From: Valencia hispanica
Taxonomy: Eukaryota; Chordata; Actinopteri; Cyprinodontiformes; Valenciidae
Length of the DNA stretch: 64,000 nucleotides
NCBI GenBank assembly: GCA_963556495.2
Contig: OY747713.1
Span: forward strand, 40,913,961-40,977,960
Reading direction: 5' to 3'
The first letter of the stretch is position 1, and every line of letters begins with the position of its first letter. The translations under genes were made by a program, and so were the position numbers. The notes under the pieces were generated by a model, which worked only from the letters and a program-made list of their open reading frames with translations, was not told the DNA's origin and did no database searches. Below, piece by piece: positions 1 to 10,655 of this stretch.

Positions 1-1186
1 CAGAGTCAAGAAAATTGGTCAGTCTGTCCTCCAGCAGTCTAGGTCTAAGTAAACAGAGTGTCTGCCTCAGGGACTAAAACTGGGAGCTGGTTCCACAGGA
101 GAGGAGCCTGATAACTAAAAGATCTGCCTCCCATTCTACTTTTAGAAATCCTAGGAACTACAAGTAAACCTGTTGGGAACATATGAAACAATTAGATCTC
201 TGATGTATGATGGAGCTTGATTATTAAGGGCTTTATATGTAAGAAGGAGGATCTTAAACTCTATTCTGGATTTAACAGGGAGCCAATGAAGGGAAGCTAA
301 AACCGGAGAAATTTGATCTCTCTTTTTAATATTCATCAGAACTCTTGCTGCCGCATTTTGGATCAACTGAAGGCTTTTATTGGCATTTTGTGGACTACCT
401 GATAGTAAAGAATTACAGTAGTCCAGCCTTGAGGTAACAAATGCATGGACTATTTTCTCAGCATCACTCCTGGACAGGATGTTTCTAATTTTAGCAATAT
501 TCCAGAGGTAAAAGAAAGAAATCCTTGAAACCTGTTTGATATGGGATTTAAATGTCAAGTCTTGGTCAAAAATAACACCAAGGTTCTTTACGTTATTACT
601 GGGGGCCAATTTAATGCCAACCAGATAAAGTGATTGACTAATCAGTTACTTTTTTAGAACTTCAGGTCCAAAGATAGCAACTTATGTCTTGTCAGAATTT
701 AAGAGCAAAAGGTTTAGAGTCATCCATGTTTTTATGTCTTCCAGACATGCCTGTAATCTACCTAACTGACTGTGTTCATCAGGATTTATGGATAAATATA
801 GTTGTGTATCATTGGCATAGCTGTGGAAATTTATCCCATGCCTACTAATGATTCTACCAACTGGGAGCATATATATGGTGAAAAGAATTGGTCCAAGCAC
901 AGAACCCTGTGGAACTCCACAAATAAACCTTGAGAGTGAATAAGATTTATCATTTGGATGAACAAACTGGAATCTATCAGACAAATATGATTTAAACCAG
1001 CCTAGTGCTGTTCCTTTGATCCCTGCAACTTGTTCAAGCCTTTCTAAGAGAATATTATGATCAACTGTGTCAAAAGCAGCACTGAGATCTAACAAAACCA
1101 GAACAGACACAAGTCCATTATCTGAGGCCATGAGAATATCATTAGTAACCTTCACCAGTGCTGTTTCAGTGCTATTCAGGGCCCTG
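1..1186 (-). mobile_element. L2-type LINE, RT C-terminal half (degenerate)
   Basis: This is the 3' half of the reverse-transcriptase ORF of a non-LTR retrotransposon, read on the minus strand. From about 1180 downward it shows the typical L2 block STETALVKV, LDLSAAFDTVDHN, GVPQGSVLGPILF, then NLGVIFDQDLTF and LLWNQLPVLVP near position 80. The catalytic motif that should be YADD reads YAND (about 808-819), so one metal-binding Asp is lost. A stop and frameshifts near 150 and 610-680 split the frame. The beginning of the RT domain lies beyond 5048, because a gypsy body interrupts the element. Its 3' UTR lies left of the window. The copy is inactive. Confidence 0.85.
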
Positions 1187-1815
1187 CTCACCTCGCTGCT
1201 GTCCGGGAGAGCGCAGGAGTGGGCCGCAGCGCTCTATAATCAGAAGTCGCCCTTGTGCAATGACTACGCGCTGTTTGTGGCGGAACTCTGGAAGACCTTC
1301 ACCCCACCGTGCACCGAGGTCAACACTGAGGGTCAGCTTCTTCACCTACGTCAGCGCAACCAGCCGGTTCACCTCTTCGCCGCCGAATTCCGCACCCTGG
1401 CCGCTAAACTGTCCTGGGGCGACGGCGCGCTGAAGTCCATCTTCCTGGAGGGGTTGGCCGGCTACATTAAAGACGAGATGGTTGGCCGGAAGGCTCCCAA
1501 GACGCTCGACGCAGCAGTGACCCTGGCACTCGAGATCGACCGGGGTGTAATGTGCCGCCCCAAGCAACCGGCCCGCTCTCCGACGCACCGCCCCTTTCAG
1601 TTCCGCTCAGCTAAAGCCAGCTCTGCCTCGCCACGCCCCCGTTCGGAGGATCAAGAGGAGCCCATGCAGCTCGGCCATCTGCCCCCTGAAGAGAAGGAGA
1701 GACAGCTCAGAGATTATGCGCCTACTGTGGGTCTCCAGCGCATTCCTTGCGTCACTGCTCACTCCGGCCAGCAAAAGATCAGGCCAGGTGAAGGTAGGAG
1801 GAATTTCATCTGGCA
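1187..1815 (+). pseudogene. Gypsy gag remnant with CCHC zinc knuckle
   Basis: Capsid/nucleocapsid precursor of the gypsy element. The retrotransposon-gag domain reads from LLSGRAQEWAAALYNQ through LEGLAGYIKDEM to about 1700. The N-terminal part of gag is missing at the LINE junction. A frameshift near 1710 moves the nucleocapsid to another frame, where a complete CX2CX4HX4C knuckle can be read from 1717 (CAYCGSPAHSLRHC). A stop follows about 30 bases after the knuckle, and a further frame change leads into the protease. The spacing of Cys and His is canonical, so this decay happened after a functional ancestor. Confidence 0.8.
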
Positions 1816-1829
1816 CCACAACACTTAAC

Positions 1830-2195
1830 AGTTTCCTCCTCTCCGTCCAGCTCCTCCACCCTGATCCAGACCACACATGCTCTGCACTGCTGAATACTGG
1901 TGCAGCGGAGAACTTCATCTCCACTCAGCTGGAAAGACTAAAACTGCCTCTGCAGCGACCCATACCGGTGACCTCCATCGATGGACGTCCGCTGCAGCCC
2001 AGTCCCATCAAACACCGCACCACCGAGGTTCGGATGTGGGTCGGTGATCATACTGAACTCATCAGCTTCCTGGTCATCGTTTCCTGCTCCACACCACTCA
2101 TCCTGGGGTACCCCTGGTTCAGAACACATGACCCCCAGATCTCCTGGTCCACACAGCAAATCCTCGGCTGCGGTCCGTCCTGCTCACCCTGATGT
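1830..2195 (+). pseudogene. Gypsy aspartic protease remnant
   Basis: Retropepsin-like domain that cleaves the polyprotein. The active-site loop that should read D-S/T-G-A appears as LLNTGAAENFIS, so the catalytic Asp is Asn (one G-to-A change). The flap and the second conserved block (LILGYPWF followed by HDPQISW) are recognisable. The frame ends at a stop near 2190 and continues in another frame towards RT. Loss of the catalytic Asp alone would inactivate the domain. Confidence 0.75.
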
Positions 2196-2224
2196 CTCCA
2201 TCCACCGTCCGCTAGGGGAACAGA

Positions 2225-3540
2225 GGTCGATCCAGTCCCGGCCCTGGAGGAGATCCCCCCACCATACCGGGATCTGGCTGAAGTCTTCAGCAAGAAGAAA
2301 GCTTCCCAACTACCACCCCATTGCTCCTATGACATGGCCATCAATCTCCTGCCAGGGGCGGCGCCCCCGCGCGGCCGCCAGTTTCCACTTTCCCAGGAGG
2401 AGACAGCGCAGATGGAGGCCTACATTTCAGAGGCTCTCGAACAGAGATTCATCCGCCCTTCTACTTCTCCGGCATCGGCGGGGTTCTTCTTTGTTAAAAA
2501 GATGGAGGGGACCCTCCGTCCCTGTATTGGTATTGGGGATTAAATAAAGTGACCATTAAAGATCGTCATCCACTTCCTCTGGTTGATACTGTGTTAGACT
2601 CTCTGTCCAAAGCCTCTATCTTTACTCGCCTCGACCTGCGGAAAGCATACAATCTAGTCCGTATTATAGAGGGTGATGAGTGGAAGACAGCGTTCAGCAC
2701 TCCCACCGGCCACTGGGAGTACCAAGTCATGCCCTTTGGCCTGTGTAACAGCCCAGCAGTCTTTCAACGCTTCCTGAACGACGTTCTCAGAGACATGCTG
2801 GGACGGTGGGTGTATGTCTACCTAGACGACATCTAGGTCTATTCCACGTCAGAGGTGGACCACGCCAGGCATCTCCACGCCATCCTCAAACGACTTCTCC
2901 AGAATCACCTCTACTGTAAACTAGAGAAGTGTGCCTTTCACGTGTGCTCCACCACCTTTCTGGGTTATGTCATCTCACCTGAAGGCGTGGCCATGGATCC
3001 TCAGAAGGTGTCTGCAGTAACCACCTGGCCGCTTCCTACCACACTCAAGCGGTTGGAGTCCTTCCTCGGCTTTACTAATTTTTATCGGCGGTTCATCCGC
3101 AACTATAGCTCCATTGTGGCTCCACTTATGGATCTGACTAAACCAACTGCACGGCCGCACCCATTTCACCTACCCTCGGAGGCCAAGAGGACCTTTTACA
3201 AACTGCTCTGGCTCTTCACAGCGGCGCCAATCCTACTCGATCCTGACCCCACCAAGTCATTTACTGTTGAGGTGGATGCCTCAGAGGTCGGTGCTGGCGC
3301 CGTCCTGTCCCAGCAGGGCCCAGACCAGAAGCTCCATCCATGCTGCTTCTTTTCTCGGAAGTTCACGCCTGCACAACAACGCTATGGGGTCGGCGACCGT
3401 GAACTTCTGGCCATCAAGTAGGCTCTGGAGGAGCGGCGCCACTGGCTCATGGGCACGCCGGAACCATTCCTGATCTGGACCGACCATCAAAACCTCATCC
3501 ACATCCGGAATGCAAAACAACTGAAACCCCTGTCAGGCCC
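2225..3540 (+). pseudogene. Gypsy reverse transcriptase and RNase H remnant
   Basis: The RT begins around the block [16 protein letters not shown], loses frame near 2540, and continues with [39 protein letters not shown] and the intact catalytic motif YLDD at about 2818-2829. A TAG stop follows two codons later (2836-2838). The connection reads [12 protein letters not shown]. RNase H shows its first Asp in [16 protein letters not shown], the Glu in GDRELLAIK and a later Asp in WTDHQNL. A second TAG at 3419-3421 interrupts RNase H, and the frame shifts again near 3540. The catalytic residues survive but the frame does not. Confidence 0.85.
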
Positions 3541-3599
3541 GGTGGGCGCACCTGTTTGAACACTACAACTTCCACATCTCCTATCGACCTGGCTCAAAA

Positions 3600-4690
3600 A
3601 ACGGGAAGGCCGACGTTCTCTCTCGGTGCTTCTCTCAGGACCCTACGCCATCCCAACCAGCTCCCGTCATCCCCCCACATCCGGTCCTGGCCGCCCTCCG
3701 ATGGCCCTTGGAGGATTCCATCCGATCGGCTCTGGCTCAGGAACCAGCACCACCCGAAACGCCGGCCAACCGTCTCCATGTCCCGACCCGCTGCCGCCAG
3801 GAGGCCCTCCTATGGGGCCAGGGTTCACCGGTGGCTGGTCATGCGGGGGTTAAAAGGACTCTTCGGTTCATCCGCCGCGCCCTGTGGTGGCCCACCATGG
3901 TGAGGGACGTCGACAGCTTCGTCAGGGCTTGCTCTGTCTGCACCAGAGCAAAAACCCCTACTCAGCCTGGGACTGGTGCACTTCGTCCTCTAACAGTCCC
4001 GTCTCGACCATGGTCACATATAGGGGTGGATTTTGTCCCTGGTCTGCCCCCTGCTGACGGCATGACCACCATTGCCACCTTTGTTGACCGCTTCTCCAAA
4101 GCAGTCCATCTGGTCGCCCTGCCCGGTCTGCCCACGGCCAAGGGGACAGCAGAGCTGGTCCACGAGAACGTAGTGCGGCCCCATGGTTTCCCCAAGGATA
4201 TTGTCTCCGACAGAGGTCCCCAGTTCACAGCACAGTTCTGGAAGGCCTTCTGTCGCGTCATTGGTGCCACCGTCAGCCTTTCTTCTGTTTACCACCCGGA
4301 GACCAATGGACAGACGGAGAGGGCCAATCAGTTGGTGGGAAAGTACCTCCGCTGCTTTGTCTCCTCGCAACCCACTTCCTGGCCACGGGTACTGACTTGG
4401 GCTGAACCGCCACTGGGTTGTCACCATTTGAGGTCTGCAATGGCTATCAGCCCCCCCTATTCTCCCATCAGGAACCAGAAGTGGAGGTCCCAGCAGCCCA
4501 ATCGTTCATCCGCCGAGCCAAGGCTGCGTGGATCCGGGCTCGGGCATCCATCAAGCGTGCTAACGCCGGGTACGTGGCTCAACACCACCGGCGTCACCGA
4601 CCCAGTCCCACGTTTCAGCCCGGAGATCTCGTCTGGCTCTCCACACGGCACCTCCGATTGCCCTCGGGGCCCCAAAAATTGACAACCCCG
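3600..4690 (+). pseudogene. Gypsy integrase remnant
   Basis: The HHCC zinc-binding domain is at about 3790-3950. Its second His is in VAGHAGVKRT and the Cys pair in RACSVCTRAK, but the position of the first His reads Gln (LLWGQGSP). The DDE core is complete at the residue level: Asp in HIGVDFVPG, Asp in IVSDRGPQF and Glu in HPETNGQTERAN. A frameshift near 4400 moves the C-terminal part to another frame (MSPFEVCNGYQPPLF, then FQPGDLVWLST). All key core residues survive while the frame is broken, which suggests fairly recent decay. Confidence 0.85.
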
Positions 4691-5047
4691 CTTCATGGGT
4701 CCCTACCCGATCATCCGACGCATCAATCCGGTCACCTATTGCCTCCGACTTACAGCGTCCCTGAAGGTTCACCCTGTCTTCCACTGCTCCCTCCTCAAGC
4801 GTCACCTTACCTCACCTCTCTCTCCCCCAGAGGCTCGCCCACCACCTCCTCGTCTCATCGATGGGGGTCCAGCCTACACGGTTCAGTGTGTCCTTGATTC
4901 CCGTCCTCGGGGTAGAGGATTCCAGTACCTGGTGGACTGGCAGGGATATGGTCCAGAGGAAAGCTCTTGGGTTCCGTCCCGCCATATTCTGGACTCCACC
5001 CTCATCGTGGACTTCCACCGCCTTCACCCAGATCGTCCTTCAGGTCT
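4690..5047 (+). pseudogene. Gypsy integrase tail with chromodomain
   Basis: This is the end of the integrase ([31 protein letters not shown]) followed by a chromodomain ([19 protein letters not shown], then [19 protein letters not shown]). Chromodomains on integrases direct chromovirus insertion to particular chromatin. The reading frame then runs straight into LINE sequence and stops at TAA (5050-5052). The usual Arg/Pro-rich tail, polypurine tract and 3' LTR are absent. Confidence 0.85.
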
Positions 5048-5266
5048 GTAATTCACTAAGTCATCTTGATCAAGGGAAGGTTTCTTGAGTAAAGGTTTAA
5101 TTACAGCTATTTTAAATTCTCGTGGTACGTATCCATTTACTAAGGATAGATTCATCATATCCAAAATGGGGCCAGGAACCAAATGGAACACTTCCTTAAA
5201 TAATTTGGTTGGGATTGGGTCCAACATACAAGTTGAAGGTTTAGATGAGGCTAATATTTGCATGCA
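5048..5266 (-). mobile_element. L2-type LINE, RT N-terminal part (same copy as 1-1186)
   Basis: On the minus strand the segment reads ILASSKPSTCMLDPIPTKL, FKEVFHLVPGPIL, FKIAVIKPLLKKPSLD and DDLVNYRP, which is the region just before the RT fingers in L2 elements. It stops at the gypsy junction. The next block (ISNLP to FQSGF in the second L2 copy at 17.8-19.2 kb) is missing, about 36 codons. The LINE resumes at 1186 with RALNSTETAL. Confidence 0.85.
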
Positions 5267-5273
5267 GGATCAT

Positions 5274-5352
5274 GGGGTCTGCTGCCTATCTACAGGAGTC
5301 ATTGGGTGTGAGGCAGGTTACGCCCTGGGTAGGCCACCAGTTCATCACAGGT
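5274..5352 (+). repeat. Fragment of a dispersed fish repeat
   Basis: This short piece (from tctgctgcctatctacagga to gccaccagttcatcacagg) matches the middle of the longer copies at 57822-58150 and, reversed, at 19975-20620. I know the family as very common in teleosts but cannot name it from sequence alone. Confidence 0.5.
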
Positions 5353-5601
5353 TGTGCAAAGAAAGACAGAAGCGATTCAGATGTGAGGGACTGAAATGTA
5401 CGAATTATTTACTTTTCATGTTAAGTTTAATCAACAAAAAAGGCACTAATTTCACATTTTTTACACCACTTCTGAAAACCTGATATTAAGCTATAATATG
5501 TAAAAAGTATAAGACATGTCTTTTTTCTTTGCCTTTTTTATTACATAAAAATAAATATTGTGAAACAAAAGATTAGCATGAACATACTTTATGTTGCTCA
5601 C
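5353..5601. other. AT-rich sequence, nothing recognised
   Basis: Probable intron sequence downstream of the ST3Gal exon that ends at 5602. I looked for the remaining ST3Gal exons here and did not find them. Confidence 0.4.
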
Positions 5602-6370
5602 CTTCCATAAAATCCTGTTGTAAAGGCCTTGATGAGCCAATCAAGGTCATTCATCTTGAATGGAAACAGCACAAGATGAGTAGAGTTATCCAAATCCACA
5701 GCACTCTCTGGGTACATGACACGATGAGTCGTTTTGGTCCCAACATCTCTTTCATAGTCTTTGATAGGAGCAGCGTTCATTCTAAATTGTATGGAGGTAA
5801 AACATTTTTTACTACTTTTCTCATATTTTTTAAAAGAGAGACAAAATCCAAGAGAAATCCTTTTACCTCATAACAACATCTTGGAAATCTATCAGCGTTC
5901 CATAACGTGATCCTTTCAAATTAACCGAGTTTCCCACAACAGCACAGGTCCTGCAGCTGTCAGAACTGGGTTCTCTAACATCAGCAATGGGTGGGAATAG
6001 CTCAAACAGCTTGTGCACTGTTGCTTTATATGAACTGTAATCTCGTTGTTCATTCTGTATGAGCTGCCAAACAGAACAAACACGGTTTGTTGTCAAATGA
6101 ACTGAGAGGAAAGGACGTACCAAACGTTTTGTATTATCTTCCCAAACCTTCCACCATCTGAAAGTATCCTCAGAGAGGTTGGTGTTTGCAGACAAAAATG
6201 GCTCCTCAGAACGGTTCCGGCGATGAAGAGCCAACAGGTTATCCTCAGACAAACACTTGTCACAAGCACACAAGTATTGATCCCGTAGCGGAAGCCAGTC
6301 AGCGAAATCCGACGTTAGAAACACCACAACGGTCATCAGAGCCAGCAGGAAAAACAGCAGCTTCAGTGTC
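5602..6370 (-). CDS. ST3Gal-type sialyltransferase, 5' coding exons (partial gene)
   Basis: Two exons of a GT29 beta-galactoside alpha-2,3-sialyltransferase of the ST3GAL1/2 type. This is a Golgi type II membrane enzyme that moves sialic acid from CMP-Neu5Ac to galactose. The larger exon (5867-6370) encodes a hydrophobic anchor (LLFFLLALMTVVVFL), the Cys pair CACDKC, the stem motif FRWW and the start of sialylmotif L (CRTCAVVGNSVNLKGSRYG). It ends at donor gtaaaa (AG|A splits an Arg codon). The second exon (5602-5781) follows acceptor tttag, continues with DVGTKTTHRVMYPESA and LVLFPFKMNDLDW, and ends at donor gtgagc. The first exon could start at ATG 6336, or be spliced at the cag just before 6370 to an unseen start exon; an in-frame stop lies just upstream. 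In motif L the usual NSG reads NSV. No exons for the C-terminal half lie between here and position 1. Confidence 0.85.
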
Positions 6371-6967
6371 CTGAGTGATTATTGAGATGGGAAATAATTC
6401 CAGTGTGTGAAGAGTGTGATGAAACAGGCAGTAAGTTTACCAAGCAAGGAAAAGACCTTTAGTTGGTGTTTAATATGTTATCATTTCATATCACCCCAAC
6501 ACTTAATCTCCTTTTAACAGCAGGATACAATATAATAACCATTAAGAACAGCAACATTGTTATATATTATTAATTTTTTTCAAATGCAGGCATTTTGTGT
6601 AGCTTTTTAATTTCTTACCTGATGAAAGAGAACATTTTTCATAGCTCAAGTCATTTTCTAGGAATACTGAAATGTTTTCCTTGGAGGACGACGATTTGAC
6701 TTGACTTGACTAGACTTGACTAGACTTCTTGTGAAGTCGCAGTTGAGGCTGTGTATTATTTCAGAGAGAGGACTCTGTGTCATCCCGGACATGGAGGGAG
6801 AGAGAGAGAGAGAGCGAGAGAGGAGTGGTTTCCTCATCATGGCAGTGTCCTGTAGAGAGAAAGAGAGAGTCTACAGAAAGAAAGGTGAACACTTTCCTTA
6901 GCAAAGCTTCTTTCTTTGAACTCTTATGTAAAATACAGTATATTATTCTTTCAAATAGAAAACTGAA
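6371..6967. other. Intergenic/intronic, short GA microsatellite
   Basis: This stretch holds a small tandem of ttgacttgac/tagacttgac units (about 6699-6727) and a (GA)n tract at about 6796-6823. If the ST3Gal gene has a separate start exon it could lie here, but I could not identify one. Confidence 0.5.
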
Positions 6968-7506
6968 CATTATTCAATTCAATTCAAATTCAAAATTACT
7001 TTATTAATCCCAAAGGGAAATTAAATGTTGTTGTAATTCATTATGCAAGTTCCTTCAAAGATTTGTTGTAGATGCTGATGGCTGTGGGTAGGGATGATCT
7101 CCTGTAGCGCTCTGCAGATCTGAAGAAGCCTCTGACTGAAGACGCTCTGTAGTTGTATGACAGTCTGATGTAGAGGATGCTCTGGATCTATGGCGTCTTC
7201 TTTTCAACTCATCAGGGTTTTGTGGCTGTAGTTGAGGTATTATTTGAGCTTTTGTGATGTTAATCAGCTGCTGGCAGTTGTAAACCACCTTGTTGCCATG
7301 GTTATGCATCATAACAAATGTCCAAAAATAAAAAGTATCAGCAAAAATCCTTCCAGCTGCACAGCATTCAAAACCAGAGAGAGCAGTTGTCCACAAAAAC
7401 AATGTTTCTACCAGAAATGGAAGAATAACAGTTTTAAAAAAGAAAAAAAAATATGAACCAAAGTAACAGAGCTACTCCAACATGCTGCCACCTTGAGCGG
7501 CGCAAT
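6968..7506 (-). mobile_element. Internally deleted LINE (5' end fused to 3' end)
   Basis: On the minus strand it begins at about 7506 with the same 5' sequence as the LINE at 63010 (aattgcgcYgctc...). It carries about 290 bp of shared 5' UTR and the first codons (PDELKRRR), then jumps to the C-terminal end of an RT frame (AERYRRSSLPTAISIYN). It finishes with the 3' tail around tttattaatcccaaaggg. Almost all of the endonuclease and RT is missing. The same 3' tail recurs at 34475-35190. The result is a short non-autonomous copy that keeps both ends. Confidence 0.7.
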
Positions 7507-8640
7507 TCCGGAATGATGAAATGCTTAATTACTTTTAAAGCTAATGATAAGCTGCATGAAGAAAACAGTCAGGTTTTCTGAATTGAGCCGGTTGCGTTGT
7601 GTTCTAGGCTGAATTTGCTGGTCACGGCTGATCTGGAAAGATCACTTATGTAGACGGCTTTCATTTAGTGGAGATGTTGCATATTTATATATCACCCTGC
7701 ACATAACTTTTATTTGCTATGTGTCATATTTATTCCTCTCTGTGATTATTTTTATTTTATAAATTTATTTTGTTGCTCTTTTTCTAACTCTGTGCCACTG
7801 CTGGAACATCTGAGGTTCAAGCATAAATGCCTCCTTTGCCTGATATATATTACAAGATATTGGGCTCACATAACTGAAAGATATTTTTTTTCACAAATAG
7901 AATAAAGATTTCATGAATCTTTTAATGACTTTTAAATATTTATTTTTGGTGAAGAATCATTCACTCTGTTTGAACAATGTTGGTGCTTTTGATTTTGACC
8001 CCGATCTGATTAAACACAGTCCTGTTTGTATTTGGCACCAGCTGAGATGTACGGTCATGATTTATAACACAGGAACACACAGGAATACCCACGCTCAGGG
8101 CTCATGCCACTCCTTCACAATATGGCGCCCTGGGAAATGAGGCAAGTCGCCTATATCGACACCCCCACTGTGAGCCGGTGATTGTTGAGTGGTTAGGGAA
8201 CGCATTCATTTTCGTTTTGTATGGCTGTATTTATTTTGACAGTATATCAAACCTATAAAGATGTCACATGCCTGAGATTGATATATGTGTATGCATAAAA
8301 TTTTATATAAATTATAATAAACAATATATAAATATTCAACAATAATGTGCCCAGTCTGAACTCAAGTCCCAAAGTATGTTTCTGGACCCATTTTCTTTGG
8401 CATCATTTATATACTCAGTGGCACAGCCACATACTACAGTGGATCATGTTTTCCACACACCCTTGTTAAAATGTCTGTTTTTTGGGGGAGTTTTTTTTAT
8501 GTGTACAAATGAGACCGTGATCAATTGTTTCAAACTTTGACAAAATACATCGTCAAAGACATGGCTCCTGTCAGTGTAGTGGAAAAGTCAGAATTCTAAA
8601 ATCTTATAAACACTTGATACAAATACGACTTTCCTGGTCA
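7507..8640. other. No gene recognised
   Basis: AT-rich sequence with only short frames and no motifs. The start of the ZBED-type hAT below may lie in its last part. Confidence 0.4.
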
Positions 8641-9070
8641 CAATTTTTTCGCAGAAAAAGCCCTGCCAGAGTTGTACATTGCAGTGAGAGATAACATAGC
8701 CCAACAGCTAACAAACATAAGTTTCTTCTCAATGACTACAGATCTGTGGAGCAGCCACACTTGTGAGTCGTATCTTAGTCTAACTCTACATTATGTTAGC
8801 CAGTGAGAGTTAAAGACCCTCTGCTTACAGACAAGCTTCTTCCCTGAGGACCACACAGTCGAAGTAAGGACTGCAAGATGCTCTCACCTCATGGAAGTTA
8901 TTCAAAACTCGCCAGGCATCACCATGGCTAACGGGAGGAACATAATCAAAGCAACGAAGCTGAATGGGTGGACCTGCAGTGTTTTGGCCATCTTTTGCAC
9001 ATTGCAATTGGTGAGTATGATGTGTAGTTTTACCGTCCTTTAATTTAAAGGATTTAAATCTACGTACAGT

Positions 9071-9125
9071 CTTGCTCAGAGTTACTTCTATTTAAAGGCT
9101 TTGAATAGAAGTAACTCTGGGCAAG
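9071..9125. other. 22-bp stem hairpin, pre-miRNA-like
   Basis: The arms 9071-9092 and 9104-9125 pair over all 22 positions with a single G-U wobble, around an 11-base loop (taaaggctttg). Pairing may extend a few bases further out. It lies in the intron-like gap of the ZBED-hAT relic. Size and loop fit a miRNA precursor, but a MITE relic or a recent local inversion would look the same. Confidence 0.5.
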
Positions 9126-9350
9126 AGTATACATAAGGCAGATAACATTTGATTTCCTCATTACATTAAATACCAGCTAAATAAAAACCATCTCTTTTTG
9201 ACTGAAAATGAAAATCAATATTTTATAAGATTGTTTTGTTAGGTTTGATGAAATATTTGTTTTCTTACTTTTAAAATATCGGCTAGCATCTTTTTCGTCT
9301 TGGTAAATCGTGGCATGCACCTGCCTAATTAATCCACAGAGTATAACAAC

Positions 9351-9840
9351 ATTCAATTCAATTAAATTCAGTTTATTTATATAGCGCCAATTCACAACAG
9401 ATGTCATCTCAAGGCACTTAACAAGAAGTCATTTCAATACATTTATACAAACATTCCAATCAGTTAAAAAGTTTCCTATTTAAGGAATCCCAGCAGATTG
9501 CGTCAGTCATTGGCGTGAGGTTGGGCCCCGTTGATGCAGACTTTCCAACCACAGCAATCCTTCAGCAATCCCTCATACTGAGCAACATGTAGCGACGGTG
9601 GAGAGGAAAAACTCCCCTTTAACAGGAAGAAACCTCCAACAGAACCAGGCTCAGTAGGAGCGGCCATCTGCCACGACCGTCTGGGGGTTTGAGAAGACAG
9701 AGCAGAAACACAGAAGGAACAGAAGATCTGATATAAGAGTAATTTCTATGTTACAGAAAGTAAAAGTTGATAACAGGACACAGTGGATGTTCAGTTACTG
9801 GGAGCATCATCCCAGTCGATGCCCCCCGTCCAACAGGGCA
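9351..9840. repeat. Common fish LINE-tail-type repeat
   Basis: It starts with attcaattaaattcagtttatttatatagcgcc and contains ctcaaggcactt and aggaagaaacctccaacaga. I recognise this as a very abundant teleost dispersed sequence, probably a LINE 3' region. It sits inside the ZBED-hAT gap. Confidence 0.6.
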
Positions 9841-10510
9841 TTCCAGCAACAACATGTAAAACATGGTCAATAAACACTTGTTTAAAGCTGATGTAAAATC
9901 TGAAATTACATTACATATATTTGCAGTGCTAGGCTAAATCATTGGTTTAATGAATTTACTTCTGATGTAATATAATAATTGTTTTTTTCTTTGTTTTCAG
10001 AAAGAAGTATTACAGACCACAGCATTGAGCGTGCTGTTGCTGTTTGCCACAATAGTGAGCGGTTTTTCATTCAGTTGGAAGAAGAGGAGAGATCTAGCCA
10101 CAGCACAGAAAGAACTTAAGTTCCTTGCACATCAGCTGATCAGCGAGTCTCCAACTAAGATGGGGATCCCGCTACAAAATGATTGATGTTGGATGTTGGA
10201 ACAAGAGCAAGCTATTTCTCAGGTCTTGGCCTCAGACAAAAAAAAACAACACATCTTATTCTGACTCACCGTATCCTATGTGAAACCTGTGCTGCATTTC
10301 TTCCGTACCAGCATCCTGCCAGTTGACACCCCACTGACAAAGTCCATCAAAGTCTCCCTCCTGGATTACCTTTGTGAAAAATTTGCTGACCCTTCCACTG
10401 ACACCCTGTTAGACATGGCCTCATTATTGGATCCCAGAGTCAAAACAACTTACATTACTGCAGAGAAGTTGGAGAAAATAACGGACAGAGCCATAATGGA
10501 GACTGTAGCA

Positions 10511-10655
10511 TGTACGTCTTACTATGACTTAATTAGACGTGACACTCATTTATAGAACAACGCAATCTCCTCCTCCGCCGCCTCTCATGGCATACATTCC
10601 ATTTTTCTTCCTCTCTGTTTACGTCAGTACGTAAACACATAACCAATACATGACA
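10511..10655 (-). repeat. Short LTR of a gypsy element
   Basis: On the minus strand a polypurine tract (gaggaaaaggggga) immediately precedes TGTCATG at 10655. The segment ends ...CGTACA at 10511, giving the TG...CA ends expected of an LTR of 145 bp. It directly abuts the hAT frame on the left and gypsy sequence on the right. The matching 5' LTR is not in the window. Confidence 0.6.

Larger units (their letters stand above)
1187..5047 (+). mobile_element. Ty3/gypsy chromovirus body without LTRs
   Basis: The domains run in the order gag, protease, RT, RNase H, integrase, chromodomain, which is the chromovirus branch of Ty3/gypsy. The copy starts inside gag and ends just after the chromodomain, so both LTRs, the primer-binding site and the polypurine tract are absent. 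It lies in opposite orientation to the L2 LINE that flanks it on both sides. Stops and frameshifts are scattered through every domain, so it is not functional. GC content is visibly higher than in the flanking LINE. Confidence 0.9.
8650..10510 (+). pseudogene. ZBED1-like hAT transposase, degenerate
   Basis: The first part (8655-9012) reads ALPELYIAVRDNIAQQLT, SMTTDLWSSHTCESYLSLT, then LQTSFFPEDHT and LQCFGHLLHIAI, the hAT RNase-H-like core of ZBED1-type elements. The frame has at least one stop and two shifts. A plausible donor (gtgagt) follows at 9012. A polypyrimidine tract with ttttcag at about 10000 leads to the second part (SWKKRRDLATAQKELKFLAH, LEQEQAISQVL, YVKPVLHFFRTSIL, LLDMASLLDPRVKTTYI). 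The intron-like gap contains a later repeat and a hairpin. The 3' end is cut at 10510 by an LTR, so the dimerisation domain is absent. It could be an old transposon or a domesticated copy; the breaks favour a relic. Confidence 0.75.
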
